DNA of 64,000 nt from CAZSXS01 sp964611385 (GCA_964611385.1 CAZSXS010000003.1:3599-67598); one strand, 5' to 3'. Numbered from the stretch's first letter, positions 50,412-60,290 are shown. Numbers and translations: made by a program. The notes: generated from the letters alone by a model not told the origin.

Positions 50412-52001
50412 CTACTCCTTTTTTGTTAAGACGGCGTTTGTGGTTTGTGAACGGCGTATATATTCGCCTACATCTTTTGGGTTTGCCTTTCGTTCGATGT
50501 GATTGCTGTGCCGATCCACGAGCTTTGTGATGGCTCCGGCTCCGGCGGCCAGGATCGTTTGCTTTTCGGCCATGATCATCACATTATAAAAGCTGAAATA
50601 CCCTTCCTTGGCATAGCCTACATTTTCAAAGTTTCCCAGCATGTTTTTTTGCCGGTACATGTAATAGGGCAGGAGGTCTTTCTTTGAGAGCATTTCTCGC
50701 GAGATACTCAGCATGTCTTCAATTAATGAAAGGCCTTGATGCAAGTCATGAGGGGAAAATTCATCCGTGCTTTTCTTTTGATTGATTTCCTTTTCATAGG
50801 TTTCTTTTTCATTTGTTTCTTTTTCATTTGTTTCTTTTTCTCTTGATTCTTTTTTGCTTGTTTCCTTTAGGGTTGTTTGCTCCCGCATTTCCTCTTTGAA
50901 CCTGGAAGCTCTTTTGATGGCAAGGGTATGCACGGTTACGGACTTGGGGCTTAAGGAACAGATCTCCTGAAAGGTGTTTTTTACGTCCTGTAGCCCTTCC
51001 CCGGGCAAACCCAGAATCAAGTCTATGTTGATATTGTCATGGCCAAGTCGCTCTGCCAGCTCATAGGCTTCCAAAAATTCTCTTGCTGTATGTTTCCGGC
51101 CAATGCGTCTTAGGGTTTCATCATTCATGCTTTGAGGATTGATGCTGATTCTTGAGACGCCGTGCTCTTTACAGATCCGCAGCTTGTCCGCATCCAAGGT
51201 ATCCGGCCTTCCAGCCTCTACAGTAAACTCCTGTAGATTTTCGACCTCAAAGAGCCTGACCACCGTGTCCAGTAGGCGGGCTAACTGGGCCGCACTTAAA
51301 GCAGTGGGAGTTCCACCGCCGATGTAGATGGATTCAAGTACCTGTAGCCTCTGACTTAAGCCCTCCAACTCCTTACACAAGCAATCCAAATAAGAATCAA
51401 CCCTTGAAGTCCCATACTTTTTCGTGGCCCACTGAATATCCTCCGCCGCAAAAGAGCAATACCCGCAGCGGGAAGGACAAAAGGGGATTCCGATATAAAG
51501 ACTAAGCCCTTCGGGCTTGGACAGGCGCAGAATTTTATCTTCGTTTCTGGAGATCTCCTGCATGAGTAAAAATTTATCTTCGCGAATACGGAAGGCTTCC
51601 CGATCAAGGTCTTTCACCTTTGCCGGTCGTACACCAGTTAAAAGTCCCCAAGGCGGGGAAAAGCCTGTAACCTCTTTTAAAAGCTCAAACATGCTCAGTT
51701 TGACCAAATAACGTTCTTGGGCTTTCGATATGGAACCTTGCACCCTGTCTGCATCTTGCTGCACGTCGTGATTTTGTGCCGAATCAGCACTTGACACCGC
51801 TATGGAATCAACAAACTTCCGCTTATGCTCTTGGCCATCCACATAATAAATACTTAAACAGCGATTCATCAAGAGCAGGCTTTCTACCGTGATCCCCTCT
51901 TGGGCCGGGCAGCTTAGCTTGGTGTAGTTCTCACCCTGGTAAAACACCTGGGTCATGGTTTGAATCTCGTAGTCGTAGGGATGATTTAAAATGCAGTTCA
52001 T
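50412..52001 (-). CDS. hemZ: HemZ-type radical SAM coproporphyrinogen dehydrogenase
   Basis: A 529-residue radical SAM protein. The cluster motif is CPSRCGYCSF (CxxxCxxC), followed by YIGGGTPTALS and EAGRPDTLD, as in HemN/HemZ. A wing of about 170 residues precedes the radical domain, typical for HemZ. Members are annotated as oxygen-independent coproporphyrinogen III oxidases; some HemN relatives have other roles. A low-complexity insert (about residues 380-410, KETNE-type 5-residue repeats) lies in a surface loop. The start overlaps the MBL gene by four bases. Confidence 0.9.
   Translation of the reverse strand: MNCILNHPYDYEIQTMTQVFYQGENYTKLSCPAQEGITVESLLLMNRCLSIYYVDGQEHKRKFVDSIAVSSADSAQNHDVQQDADRVQGSISKAQERYLVKLSMFELLKEVTGFSPPWGLLTGVRPAKVKDLDREAFRIREDKFLLMQEISRNEDKILRLSKPEGLSLYIGIPFCPSRCGYCSFAAEDIQWATKKYGTSRVDSYLDCLCKELEGLSQRLQVLESIYIGGGTPTALSAAQLARLLDTVVRLFEVENLQEFTVEAGRPDTLDADKLRICKEHGVSRISINPQSMNDETLRRIGRKHTAREFLEAYELAERLGHDNINIDLILGLPGEGLQDVKNTFQEICSLSPKSVTVHTLAIKRASRFKEEMREQTTLKETSKKESREKETNEKETNEKETYEKEINQKKSTDEFSPHDLHQGLSLIEDMLSISREMLSKKDLLPYYMYRQKNMLGNFENVGYAKEGYFSFYNVMIMAEKQTILAAGAGAITKLVDRHSNHIERKANPKDVGEYIRRSQTTNAVLTKKE
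50796..50855 (-). repeat. 15-bp tandem repeat inside hemZ
   Basis: Four head-to-tail 15-base units (forward consensus ATTTGTTTCTTTTTC) encode KETNE-type pentapeptides and keep the frame. Two units are identical. Confidence 0.85.
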
Positions 52002-52684
52002 AGGAGCGGATTATGCCGTTTTTCATGGCCAATACTGGTTGCCTCTTCATGACCGGGATAAACCGCCGTGTCCTCTGGTAAGGTAAAGAGCTTTTCAATG
52101 GAAGACAGCAACTCTTGTGTGCTTCCTCCGGGAAAATCGGTACGCCCAACAGTCTCACGGAAAAGAGTATCGCCAGAGAACAGCACGCCTTCCTGGGGAT
52201 CATAATAGCAAACGCAGCCTTTGGTATGCCCAGGTGTATGCAGCACTCGAAGCAAAGTACCCTTTGCGCTGCCTTCTACAGGCTTGTCGCTGTTCTTGGT
52301 GCCAAGAACAATCTCCGCTCCATCCTCTAAGGCTTCATCCACCAAAATGGAAAAAGCCTTATCCCTTAAAAACACAGAAAGATTTAGCTTCGGATCAGAA
52401 AGCAAGGAAACTTCATCCTTGTGGGCGCAAATCTTCACGTTCTGGCTGTGACTGCCGGTTTTGGTGGATAAGGCTTCCTTTAGCTTTGTTACACTGCCCA
52501 CATGGTCATAGTGGCCATGGGTCAGCAGGATTCTGGAAATCTGAATACCCTTTTCCTGAATGTAATTCATAATTTCCAGAAGGCTGCCGCCTGGATCAAT
52601 TAATACCCCGTCCTTACTGTTCTCGTCATAGTAGAGATAGCAGTTTTCAGCCAGGGGAGGAACTATAAAGGTTTTTATTTTCAA
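51998..52684 (-). CDS. MBL-fold metal hydrolase (glyoxalase II-like)
   Basis: A 228-residue metallo-beta-lactamase-fold enzyme. Metal ligands are clear: LLTHGHYDHVGS (HxHxDH), His in LHTPGHTKG, Asp in LFSGDTLF, and the last His in YPGHEEAT. Without an obvious glutathione pathway the substrate may be another thioester. It is coupled to hemZ by a four-base overlap and follows the Nudix gene by ten bases. Confidence 0.92.
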   Translation of the reverse strand: MKIKTFIVPPLAENCYLYYDENSKDGVLIDPGGSLLEIMNYIQEKGIQISRILLTHGHYDHVGSVTKLKEALSTKTGSHSQNVKICAHKDEVSLLSDPKLNLSVFLRDKAFSILVDEALEDGAEIVLGTKNSDKPVEGSAKGTLLRVLHTPGHTKGCVCYYDPQEGVLFSGDTLFRETVGRTDFPGGSTQELLSSIEKLFTLPEDTAVYPGHEEATSIGHEKRHNPLL

Positions 52685-52694
52685 AGGAAACCTC

Positions 52695-53102
52695 CTATTT
52701 AATTACTTGATTCATTTCAGCAATCTGTAGAATATGCCCAATATTCCCCACGCCTGCAAAGCGCTTCACATCAAAGAAATCCTGGGGTAAGTCAAGCCAC
52801 AACAACTCATTTTCATCCCCGTGAATGGGGACATCTTTATTTAGCCTTCCGACATAAGCCTCCAGGTAGCAAGAATCCTGTGGGTAGGTAAAGTTCATGA
52901 CATGGGTTAAAGTAATCGCTTCTTTAGGAATACCCGTCTCCTCCGCAAGCTCTCTGTAAGCAGCATGAAGACCGTCCTCTTCAGCTTCGATCTTGCCGCC
53001 CACCAGATTCAGTAATCCTTTGTATGGATTCTTCCTTCGTTTACACATCAACAGTTTTGTTCCGTCCGTATTGTATACGGCGATTACGTTATATCCCTGC
53101 AT
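52695..53102 (-). CDS. Nudix hydrolase
   Basis: A 135-residue hydrolase with a complete Nudix box: Gly36, Glu42, Arg50-Glu51-Leu52, Glu54-Glu55 and Gly57-Ile58. The basic KRRKNPYKG precedes it, and the look is that of the MutT-like group that cleans oxidised nucleotides or trims nucleotide derivatives. It leads the run with MBL hydrolase, hemZ and hisS. Repeat B copy 2 sits just upstream. Confidence 0.9.
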   Translation of the reverse strand: MQGYNVIAVYNTDGTKLLMCKRRKNPYKGLLNLVGGKIEAEEDGLHAAYRELAEETGIPKEAITLTHVMNFTYPQDSCYLEAYVGRLNKDVPIHGDENELLWLDLPQDFFDVKRFAGVGNIGHILQIAEMNQVIK

Positions 53103-53122
53103 TGCGCTTGCCCCCCATCTTT

Positions 53123-53226
53123 ACTAGCTCAGCAAGGTTCAGTTTTGCAAGGCCGACGAACAACAAAATAGAATTTATTCGGCATAAAGGATGGCGGCCC
53201 GGCAACTGTTTATGATACTGAGTATA
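53123..53226 (-). repeat. Repeat family B, copy 2
   Basis: On the minus strand it reads ACTCAGTATCATAAACAG, then GCCGCCATCC and TAAATTCTATTTTG, matching copy 1 block by block. Its right end, TATACTCAGTAT, touches the stop codon of rel. The left terminal repeat is decayed. Confidence 0.8.
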
Positions 53227-53227
53227 C

Positions 53228-55459
53228 TTACGTCGTTACCCTTTGGATATCTCGTACACCCGGCAAGCGGGAAATTCTTCCAGTAACACGGTTTAACTGC
53301 TCACGACCTGTGATCTCGATGCAAAGATTGCATACGATTTCGCAGTTATCCGTCCGGACCACGAGGGATTTTACTGAGATATGCTCATCATTGAGAATCT
53401 TTGAAATATCGCTTAAGAAGCTGATTCGCTCATCGCTACTGATCCGCATTTCTGCCCGGTACAAAACACCAGTATAGAGATTTTGCGGAAGCTGCCATTC
53501 GGCTTCCAGAAGTCGGTGCCGCTCTAACTCATCCATATAAAGGATATTAATACAATCCGTCCGGTGGATGGAAACACCCCGTCCTCTGGTGGTATAAGCC
53601 ACAATTTCATCGCCGGGGACAGGACTGCAACATTTCGAAAAGCGCACGTCGATTTCCCCCACGCCCTTGATATAAATGCCGCTGTGCTTACCAGAGCGAT
53701 GAATCTTTTCCTGGCTCAATATGTCTTCGGGGGTAATGATCTTGTTTTTATCCAGCTTCAGCAAATACTCGTCGTGAAGGCGGTTCAGCACCTGGCCTTC
53801 CTTGATGCCTCCGTGTCCGATGGTAGCACAGAGCGATTCCCAATCCTTCATACTAAAGCGGTTGAGCACCTTTTCGACAAACTCCGGCTCTAAAAGCTCT
53901 GAAAGGACTAAGCCCTTTTTCTTGGCTTCCTTTTCAAGCAGCTCCTTCCCACGGAGGATGTTGTCATCCTTGTTTTCCTTTTTGAACCACTGGTTGATTT
54001 TGCTTTTGGCCTGACTGGTTTTCACCAGCTTGAGCCAGTCATGGCTTGGGCCTTTTGAATTTTGGCTGGTGATAATATCGACCCGGTCGCCGGTTTGAAG
54101 CACATAGTCAAAGGTGACGATTCGCCCATTGACCCGAGCGCCGATCATCTTGTTACCGATGGCACTGTGTATAGCATAGGCAAAGTCTATAGGTGAGGAA
54201 CCGCTACTCAGGCTCACTACGGCCCCTGTGGGCGTAAAGCAGTAGACATGCTCTTCGAAAACATTCAAGTCTACCTTCAGGGTTTCCAGATATTCCTTGT
54301 TATCCGACAAGTCCCTCTGCCACTCCAAAATCTGACGAAGCCAGGCAAGTTTTGCTTCTTCTTTTTCGTTGGAGGCGCCGCCGCTACCTTCCTTATACTT
54401 CCAATGGGCAGCAATACCGTACTCGGAGATCCGATGCATATCCAAGGTTCGGATCTGCACCTCAAAGGGTTCCCCTTCTTTACCGATAAGGGTGGTATGG
54501 AGGCTTTGGTACATATTGGGCTTTGGCATGGCAATGTAGTCCTTGAAACGTCCAGGTACTGGCGTCCAGGTCTCATGCACGATGCCTAAGACATCATAGC
54601 AATCGCGCACGTCCTTCACGATGGCACGCACCGCAAAGAGGTCAAAAATCTGGTCAAGGGTTTTATCCTGCGCCTTCATTTTTTTATAGATGCTGAAATA
54701 ATGCTTCGTGCGTCCTTCAACATTGGCCTCTATACCCGCCAGTCTTAGCTTCTCTTTTAAGGTATCTACGATGGTATCAACGAAGACAATGTGCTCAAGC
54801 TGCTTGGCATTGATTTTATTTTTAAGCTCGGTATATTCCTCTGGATTGATATAGTAAAAGGACAGATCCTCCAGCTCGTAACGGATTTTAGAAATACCCA
54901 AGCGATGCGCCAGAGGCGCATAAATGTCCAGGGTTTCTTGGGCTTTGATTTTCTGCTTTTCGGGCTTGACATATTGGAGGGTGCGCATGTTGTGCAACCG
55001 GTCCGCAACCTTGATCAAGATGACCCGAATATCCTTGGCCATGGCTAAAAACAATTTTCGATAGTTTTCTGCTTGTAAGTCTTCTTTAAAGTCGATGTTG
55101 TTTTGTTGCCTCAGCTTTGAATTGTCATCTTCAATCTGTTCTAGCTTGGTCACTCCGTCCACAAGCTGTGCGATTTCCTCGCTGAAAAGCTTAACTACAT
55201 CCTCATAGTTGATCTCTGTGTCTTCGATTATATCATGCAATATACCCGCCACAATGGTCTCCAAGTCCATTTCAAGTCCCGCAAGAATAATGGCAACGGA
55301 AAGTGGATGGATGATATAAGGCTCTCCGGATTTTCTGAGTTGTTCTCCATGAGCATCACAAGCAATCCGATAAGCCTTTTCAACAATGGAAAGGTCATTG
55401 GACGGGTGATATTTTTTTATTTCTGTTATTAATGTATCAAATAATTGTACACAATTCAT
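53228..55459 (-). CDS. rel: Bifunctional (p)ppGpp synthetase/hydrolase
   Basis: A 743-residue RelA/SpoT homologue. Domain order: HD hydrolase (HGEQLRKSGEPYIIHP, then LHDIIEDTE, then KVADRLHNMRTL), synthetase (GRTKHYFSIYKKM, YQSLHTTLIG), TGS (YCFTPTGAVVSLSSGS), zinc-finger-like region with CCSPVPGD, and C-terminal ACT. The synthetase has the RFKD motif typical of bifunctional enzymes rather than the EFDD of RelA. It makes and degrades the stringent-response alarmone. It is flanked by family B repeats on both sides and seems monocistronic. Confidence 0.95.
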   Translation of the reverse strand: MNCVQLFDTLITEIKKYHPSNDLSIVEKAYRIACDAHGEQLRKSGEPYIIHPLSVAIILAGLEMDLETIVAGILHDIIEDTEINYEDVVKLFSEEIAQLVDGVTKLEQIEDDNSKLRQQNNIDFKEDLQAENYRKLFLAMAKDIRVILIKVADRLHNMRTLQYVKPEKQKIKAQETLDIYAPLAHRLGISKIRYELEDLSFYYINPEEYTELKNKINAKQLEHIVFVDTIVDTLKEKLRLAGIEANVEGRTKHYFSIYKKMKAQDKTLDQIFDLFAVRAIVKDVRDCYDVLGIVHETWTPVPGRFKDYIAMPKPNMYQSLHTTLIGKEGEPFEVQIRTLDMHRISEYGIAAHWKYKEGSGGASNEKEEAKLAWLRQILEWQRDLSDNKEYLETLKVDLNVFEEHVYCFTPTGAVVSLSSGSSPIDFAYAIHSAIGNKMIGARVNGRIVTFDYVLQTGDRVDIITSQNSKGPSHDWLKLVKTSQAKSKINQWFKKENKDDNILRGKELLEKEAKKKGLVLSELLEPEFVEKVLNRFSMKDWESLCATIGHGGIKEGQVLNRLHDEYLLKLDKNKIITPEDILSQEKIHRSGKHSGIYIKGVGEIDVRFSKCCSPVPGDEIVAYTTRGRGVSIHRTDCINILYMDELERHRLLEAEWQLPQNLYTGVLYRAEMRISSDERISFLSDISKILNDEHISVKSLVVRTDNCEIVCNLCIEITGREQLNRVTGRISRLPGVRDIQRVTT

Positions 55460-55487
55460 ACTCTCAACCTTTCCATGTTTTTGGATT

Positions 55488-55589
55488 ACATTCAGTCCCT
55501 CTCAGCTTTGCAAGGTCGCCACTCAAGACAATAGAATTTATCAAGGCTGAATGAAGGCGGCTTAGAAAATGTTTTAGAGACTGAGTATA
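55488..55589 (-). repeat. Repeat family B, copy 3
   Basis: Just before the rel start. On the minus strand TATACTCAGTCTCTAAAACA leads, with GCCGCCTTCATTCAGCCT, TAAATTCTATTGTCTTG and CTTGCAAAGCTGAG following; the distal terminal repeat is partly decayed to GGGACTGAAT. Confidence 0.85.
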
Positions 55590-55628
55590 GATACTTATCA
55601 AAATATGCAGGAAGCTGTTTTTTTGAAC

Positions 55629-55723
55629 CTACTCAGTCTTGGTCAGCTTTGCAAAACCGCAATTATATTGGGTACCCGCAGAGATGATAGCAGATTTGAG
55701 ATCGGTTTTGAGACTGAGAATAC
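55629..55723. repeat. Repeat family B, copy 4
   Basis: Forward CTACTCAGTCTTGGTCAGC at one end and GAGACTGAGAATACT at the other form the inverted termini. GCGGTTTTGCAAAGCTGACC on the minus strand matches copy 1, while the centre has diverged. Copies 3 and 4 fill the 340-base gap upstream of rel. Confidence 0.75.
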
Positions 55724-55796
55724 TATGTAATGCCCAAAATATCGGACATCAGATGAACAAAAAGATCATCTTCTAAGCTTACCTTGCATTTTGCTT

Positions 55797-57071
55797 TTAA
55801 AGCTTTCTGTTTTTGAACTTTCGGTATAAACGGAAAAAGACCATCTTTAAAATGGCGCTGGCAGGGACGGCAAAGACAAGACCCAAAAAGCCAAAGAGCT
55901 TTCCAAAGACCGCCAGGGACAGTAAAACCGTTACCGGCCCAAGCTTTACGCTTTTTCCGACCACCTTGGGTACAATGAATATAGAGTCGATCTGTTGCAA
56001 GACTAAAATTCCGATGGCAGCAATGACCGCTTTTTGTGCGTTACCGTTCATTAAAGCCACCAGTACAGTTAGCACAAAGCCCACGATGGAGCCGACATAG
56101 GGGATCAGATTGGAAAAGCCGGAGATCAAACCGATGATTAGGGCAAAGTCCACCGAAATCACGGTAAGCCACAGGCCGATCAGACTAGCCATGATGATGG
56201 CGTCTGTCAACTGCCCCCGAATATAGCCGGAAAAAACTTCATTCACATCGGACATCCAGCCAAGTACCCGACGATTTAGCTTGCTAGGGGTAAAGGTGAC
56301 AAAGATTTCTTTGGTCTTTCGTAAGAGGGTGTTTTTGTCCTTCAAGAGATAAAAAGAGATGATCAAGCCTAAGAGAAAATTCATAAGCCCGCCTCCGGCC
56401 GTTGTTAGGCTTTCGGCAAAGCCCAGGAGAAAAATTTTAAAATACTGCCCCAGGGTGCTGATAAAGTCCGTTAAATAAGTGGAGATATAGTCAAAAACGC
56501 CCCACTCCATAAGCAAAACCTGAATGTTGGTATAAATTTCGGAGAAGCGGTTTACGGTTTTTGTGGTGCTGTCCATGATCAGGTTGGTGTCCATGGTTTT
56601 AAAGAAGGTGGCCACCAGAGCAAAGAGGATCAGAAAAAAACAGAGAAAGGTAGCCAAGGTACCCAGGAAGCGGGAGCTTTCTTCTTTGGGAAGGATCTCC
56701 TTCTCACCGGGCTTGTTGCGTTTTGGGGAAGCCTTCGGCTTTCGGTATAAGCTTTTATACTTTACAGCCTTACTCTGCCTCGGTCTTCCCAAAGAACCTA
56801 GCTTTTCCCGTATGCGTAGCTTTGTCAGCCGTTCCTGAAAGAAGCCCACTAACGGATCCAACAGGTAGGCAATGACAAAGGCAATGAGCAGGGGTGAGAA
56901 AGCAGAAAAAAGCCCTTTGAAAAACCCGAAAATCCCGGCAAAAAAATCAGTAGGATTGGTTAAGATCTGCGCCACTGCGTTCGCAAGCAGGGAAAGGGCA
57001 TAGACCACAACTAAGGTAAAAATAACATGGAAGGAAATTTTCAGGTAATTCTTATCCCAAGGCAGTTTCAT
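55797..57071 (-). CDS. AI-2E/PerM-family transporter
   Basis: ATG at 57071, with TTGGAGG upstream, gives 424 residues. About eight helices are predicted, with the family's conserved C-terminal half: VNEVFSGYIRGQLTDAIIMA, then GLISGFSNLIPYVGSIVGF, then QQIDSIFIVPKVVGKSVKLG. A basic cytoplasmic insert (residues about 88-130, PRQSKAVKYKSLYRKPKASP) is notable. Members include autoinducer-2 exporters and Na/H exchangers, so the cargo is open. It is probably alone, 38 bases upstream of the peptidase stop. Confidence 0.9.
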   Translation of the reverse strand: MKLPWDKNYLKISFHVIFTLVVVYALSLLANAVAQILTNPTDFFAGIFGFFKGLFSAFSPLLIAFVIAYLLDPLVGFFQERLTKLRIREKLGSLGRPRQSKAVKYKSLYRKPKASPKRNKPGEKEILPKEESSRFLGTLATFLCFFLILFALVATFFKTMDTNLIMDSTTKTVNRFSEIYTNIQVLLMEWGVFDYISTYLTDFISTLGQYFKIFLLGFAESLTTAGGGLMNFLLGLIISFYLLKDKNTLLRKTKEIFVTFTPSKLNRRVLGWMSDVNEVFSGYIRGQLTDAIIMASLIGLWLTVISVDFALIIGLISGFSNLIPYVGSIVGFVLTVLVALMNGNAQKAVIAAIGILVLQQIDSIFIVPKVVGKSVKLGPVTVLLSLAVFGKLFGFLGLVFAVPASAILKMVFFRLYRKFKNRKL

Positions 57072-57121
57072 AGAAGCCTCCAAGCGTTTATCTCAACTAC
57101 AGGGTTTTCCTAGCTGAGGGA

Positions 57122-58591
57122 TTATAAGCGTTCAAGAAGCTTGATTAAAAAGCCGGTCATGCGTTCCACAGAGGAGATGCTGACTTTTTCATCTGGTGTA
57201 TGAACATGCCACAGGTTTGGGCCGAAGGAAAGCATGTCAAGACTCTTCTGTTCGCTAAAAACACCGCATTCCAGTCCGGCGTGGATGGCCGAAACCGAGG
57301 GCACTTTGCCAAACAGTTCAAAGTAGGTCTTGCAGGCTGTCTCTCTGAGTTTGGAGCCTGGATCGAAGGTCCAGGCGGGATAGTCGGCATAAAAGCGAAC
57401 ATTGGCTCCCAGGCTCTCACCAAGCAAGCAGATTTTCTCCTTGATAAAAGCTTTTCTTGTGGGCACCGAGCTTCTTAATGAACATGTATATTTTATCCAT
57501 TTTTCGCCAGTTCTAACCACACCGATGTTATTGGAGCTTTCCACTAGCCCTTCAATATGGGCACTCATGTTCAAAACGCCAGAGGGAATGAGTAAAAGTC
57601 CCGTGACAATTCTCTTGGTCAAGGGCAGCGTGAGAACCCGATCAAAGCCTGTTTCCAGAGATTCAAGCTCCAGTCTTAACTCCGGTTCGGTAAGATCGTA
57701 TTCCTTTTGGAAGCTTTTCGAAAGTTGCTCCAGCATGGCCTTTACCTGAGAAAGCATAGCCGGATGGATCATCAGCTTGGCTTCTGCCTCACGGGCTATG
57801 GCATTTTCCTTGAGGCCGCCGTTGATTTCTGCTAGAAAGATCCCACCAGAAAGTGGTTCCTCTTTCAGCGTCGGAAGTCCAAAGGGTGTCAATTCAAAAA
57901 GGCAACTTAAAATCCGTCCCAAGAGCAAATTCGCATTGGCATAGCCCTTGTGAATCTCCATACCGGAATGGCCACCTCGTAAGCCCCGAACCTGTACGGC
58001 AACTGGCACAAGCCCTGCCTCTGCCTTCTGATAAAAGGCTGGGAACTCAATCTCACAACGGCAACCCCCGGCACAGCTCACGCAGAAAACCCCTTCTTCT
58101 TCAGAATCCAGATTGATCAGGCGCTTTCCCTTCAGTAAGCTATAGTCAAAGTGTAAGGCGCCCGTCATTCCGGCTTCCTCGTCGGCCGTAAAGAAGGCTT
58201 CGATTTCGGGATGAATCAGGCTGTCGTTATCCAAAACCGCTAAAATCATCGCCAAGGCAATCCCATTGTCCGCACCCAGGGTCGTGCCTCTGGCCTTGTA
58301 AAAATCTCCGTCCACATACGCCTGAATGGAGTCTTTCATGAAATCAAAATCTGTGTCCTGATTTTTTTCGCAGACCATATCCATATGCCCCTGCAAAATA
58401 ACCGGACCGCCCTCCAGGCAAGCCCCCTGACTGGCAGGCTTTACGATCAACACATTGTGATAAGAATCTCTATGGTACCGAAACCCCTTCAGCTGAGCAA
58501 AGTGCACAAGATATTCGCTGATTGCACCTTCATTGCCCGAACCTCTAGGAATTTTAACGATTTCTTCAAAGAAACGAAAAACCTCATTCAT
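57122..58591 (-). CDS. pepD: Aminoacyl-histidine dipeptidase (PepD-like, M20)
   Basis: A 489-residue cytosolic metallopeptidase of the M20 family. Metal ligands are in LQGHMDMVCEKN, TTLGADNGIALAM, FTADEEAGMTGAL (catalytic Glu) and LINLDSEEEGV, and a final His in LWHVHTPDEKVS. The lid domain lies about residues 200-390. Such enzymes cleave dipeptides including beta-Ala-His. No operon partner is apparent; the start follows a normal ribosome site. Confidence 0.93.
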   Translation of the reverse strand: MNEVFRFFEEIVKIPRGSGNEGAISEYLVHFAQLKGFRYHRDSYHNVLIVKPASQGACLEGGPVILQGHMDMVCEKNQDTDFDFMKDSIQAYVDGDFYKARGTTLGADNGIALAMILAVLDNDSLIHPEIEAFFTADEEAGMTGALHFDYSLLKGKRLINLDSEEEGVFCVSCAGGCRCEIEFPAFYQKAEAGLVPVAVQVRGLRGGHSGMEIHKGYANANLLLGRILSCLFELTPFGLPTLKEEPLSGGIFLAEINGGLKENAIAREAEAKLMIHPAMLSQVKAMLEQLSKSFQKEYDLTEPELRLELESLETGFDRVLTLPLTKRIVTGLLLIPSGVLNMSAHIEGLVESSNNIGVVRTGEKWIKYTCSLRSSVPTRKAFIKEKICLLGESLGANVRFYADYPAWTFDPGSKLRETACKTYFELFGKVPSVSAIHAGLECGVFSEQKSLDMLSFGPNLWHVHTPDEKVSISSVERMTGFLIKLLERL

Positions 58592-58603
58592 ATTTGGCCC
58601 TTT

Positions 58604-59971
58604 CTAGTTCCTAAAACTGTGTATCGGCGCTGGAATCCGACCGCCTCTTTCAATAAAGTCCTTGCAGGAAAAACGGCTGACGGGAATGATGGGCGCATAG
58701 CCTAAAAGCCCGCCAAATTCTACGCTTTCTCCTACACCCTTGCCGATTACGGGTATCAAGCGTGCCGCCGTCGTTTTGTTGTTGATCATTCCGATTGCCA
58801 TTTCGTCTGCTATAATGCCTGAAATGGTTTCCTCCGACGTGTCTCCAGGTATGGCGATCATGTCCAAACCTACCGAGCAAACTGCCGTCATGGCCTCCAG
58901 CTTTTCTATGCTTAAGGCGCCTTTGGCGACTGCCTGTATCATGCCGTGATCCTCGCTCACCGGAATAAAAGCACCGCTCAGACCGCCTACATAGGACGAA
59001 GCCATGATGCCGCCTTTTTTCACGTTGTCGTTTAATAGGGCTATGGCCGCTGTTGTGCCCGGCGCCCCTGCATATTCAAGACCTAACTCGTTCAAAATCT
59101 CCGCAATGCTGTCCCCGATGGCCGGAGTCGGCGCCAGAGATAGATCAATGATCCCGAAGGGGATGTTCAGTCGCTTGGAAGCCTCCTGCGCCACTAGCTG
59201 CCCCACACGGGTAATCTTGAAGGCCGTTCTTTTGATCGTTTCACAGATGGTCTCAAAGTCCTTGCCCTTGTCTTGCATCAGCGCCCGCTTGACAACACCG
59301 GGCCCACTGACGCCCACGTTAATGACCAGATCTCGCTCGCCCACACCGTGATAGGCGCCGGCCATGAAGGGATTGTCTTCCACAGAGTTGCAGAACACAA
59401 CAAACTTGGCACAAGCAATGGAGCTTTGATCTTTGGTCAGCTCAGCCATTTCCTTGATGATTTGCCCCATCTTTTTAACACCGTTCATGTTGATTCCGTT
59501 TTTGGTGGAAGCCACGTTTACGGAGGAACAAACCCGTTCTGTTTCCGCGAGGGCTTGGGGGATGGAACGCACCAGCCATTTATCGCTTTCGGTACTTCCC
59601 TTTTGAATCAGGGCCGAATAGCCGCCGATAAAGTTCACGCCCACTTCCTTGGCCGCCTTATCCAAGGTTTTTGCCACGGACACATAGTGATCCGTGTCGG
59701 CTCCCCGGAAGCCCGAGGCCACCATACCAATGGGGGTCACGGAGATTCTTTTATTGACGATGGGAATACCAAACTGCCGGGCGATATCGTCGCCGGTTTT
59801 TACCAGGTTTTCCGCAGCCTTTGTGATTTTATCGTACACTCGTTGGTTAAAGGAGTGCACATCTGAATCACAACAATCCAGGAGGCTAATGCCCAGGGTA
59901 ATAGTACGGACATCCAGGTTGGATTCTTCAATCATATTATTGGTTTCTTCTATTTCAAATCGGTTTATCAT
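58604..59971 (-). CDS. PFL-like DUF711 protein (UPF0210)
   Basis: A 455-residue protein of the DUF711/UPF0210 family. Recognisable blocks: [103 protein letters not shown], and [17 protein letters not shown]. Its structure resembles pyruvate formate-lyase, but there is no glycyl radical site and the activity is unknown. It is nearly always paired with an ACT protein, and here that gene lies nine bases upstream on the same strand. Confidence 0.93.
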   Translation of the reverse strand: MINRFEIEETNNMIEESNLDVRTITLGISLLDCCDSDVHSFNQRVYDKITKAAENLVKTGDDIARQFGIPIVNKRISVTPIGMVASGFRGADTDHYVSVAKTLDKAAKEVGVNFIGGYSALIQKGSTESDKWLVRSIPQALAETERVCSSVNVASTKNGINMNGVKKMGQIIKEMAELTKDQSSIACAKFVVFCNSVEDNPFMAGAYHGVGERDLVINVGVSGPGVVKRALMQDKGKDFETICETIKRTAFKITRVGQLVAQEASKRLNIPFGIIDLSLAPTPAIGDSIAEILNELGLEYAGAPGTTAAIALLNDNVKKGGIMASSYVGGLSGAFIPVSEDHGMIQAVAKGALSIEKLEAMTAVCSVGLDMIAIPGDTSEETISGIIADEMAIGMINNKTTAARLIPVIGKGVGESVEFGGLLGYAPIIPVSRFSCKDFIERGGRIPAPIHSFRN

Positions 59972-59980
59972 ATGACTACC

Positions 59981-60250
59981 CTATATCCTATGCATGATAT
60001 TAAATATATCTTCGTGCTGAAGCTTAATCGTAACGCCCATTTTATCGCCCAGCGCCTTCAGGCGTTCCGCATGCTCCTCAAAGCGGAGGGCGGTTTTGGA
60101 TATATCCACGATCATCAGCATATTAAAATACTCTTGAACTATCGTTTGGGAGACATCCAGGATATTAATACCATTATCTGACAAGTACGTACAAACAGCA
60201 GCAATAATACCTACCTGGTCCTTTCCCAAGACCGTTATAATACCTTTCAT
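59981..60250 (-). CDS. ACT-domain protein (UPF0237)
   Basis: ATG at 60250 with TTGGAGGG upstream gives 89 residues, one ACT domain (KGIITVLGKDQVGIIAAVCTY, then NINILDVSQT-like strand, then MLMIVDISK). ACT domains bind amino acids and regulate enzymes. Its pairing with the DUF711 gene nine bases downstream is conserved across Firmicutes, so it probably regulates that protein. Family A repeat copy 3 begins about 40 bases upstream of the start. Confidence 0.92.
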   Translation of the reverse strand: MKGIITVLGKDQVGIIAAVCTYLSDNGINILDVSQTIVQEYFNMLMIVDISKTALRFEEHAERLKALGDKMGVTIKLQHEDIFNIMHRI

Positions 60251-60290
60251 AAATCCCTCCAAAGAAAATAAGACCCTCCAAAGAAAATAA

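Noticed and set aside
49919..50530. Plus-strand reading of 203 codons opposite hisS and hemZ
   Set aside because: It crosses two well-supported minus-strand genes and matches nothing.
59273..59866. Plus-strand reading of 197 codons opposite the DUF711 gene
   Set aside because: DUF711 motifs run through the whole minus strand; the antisense reading is His/Gly-rich shadow sequence.
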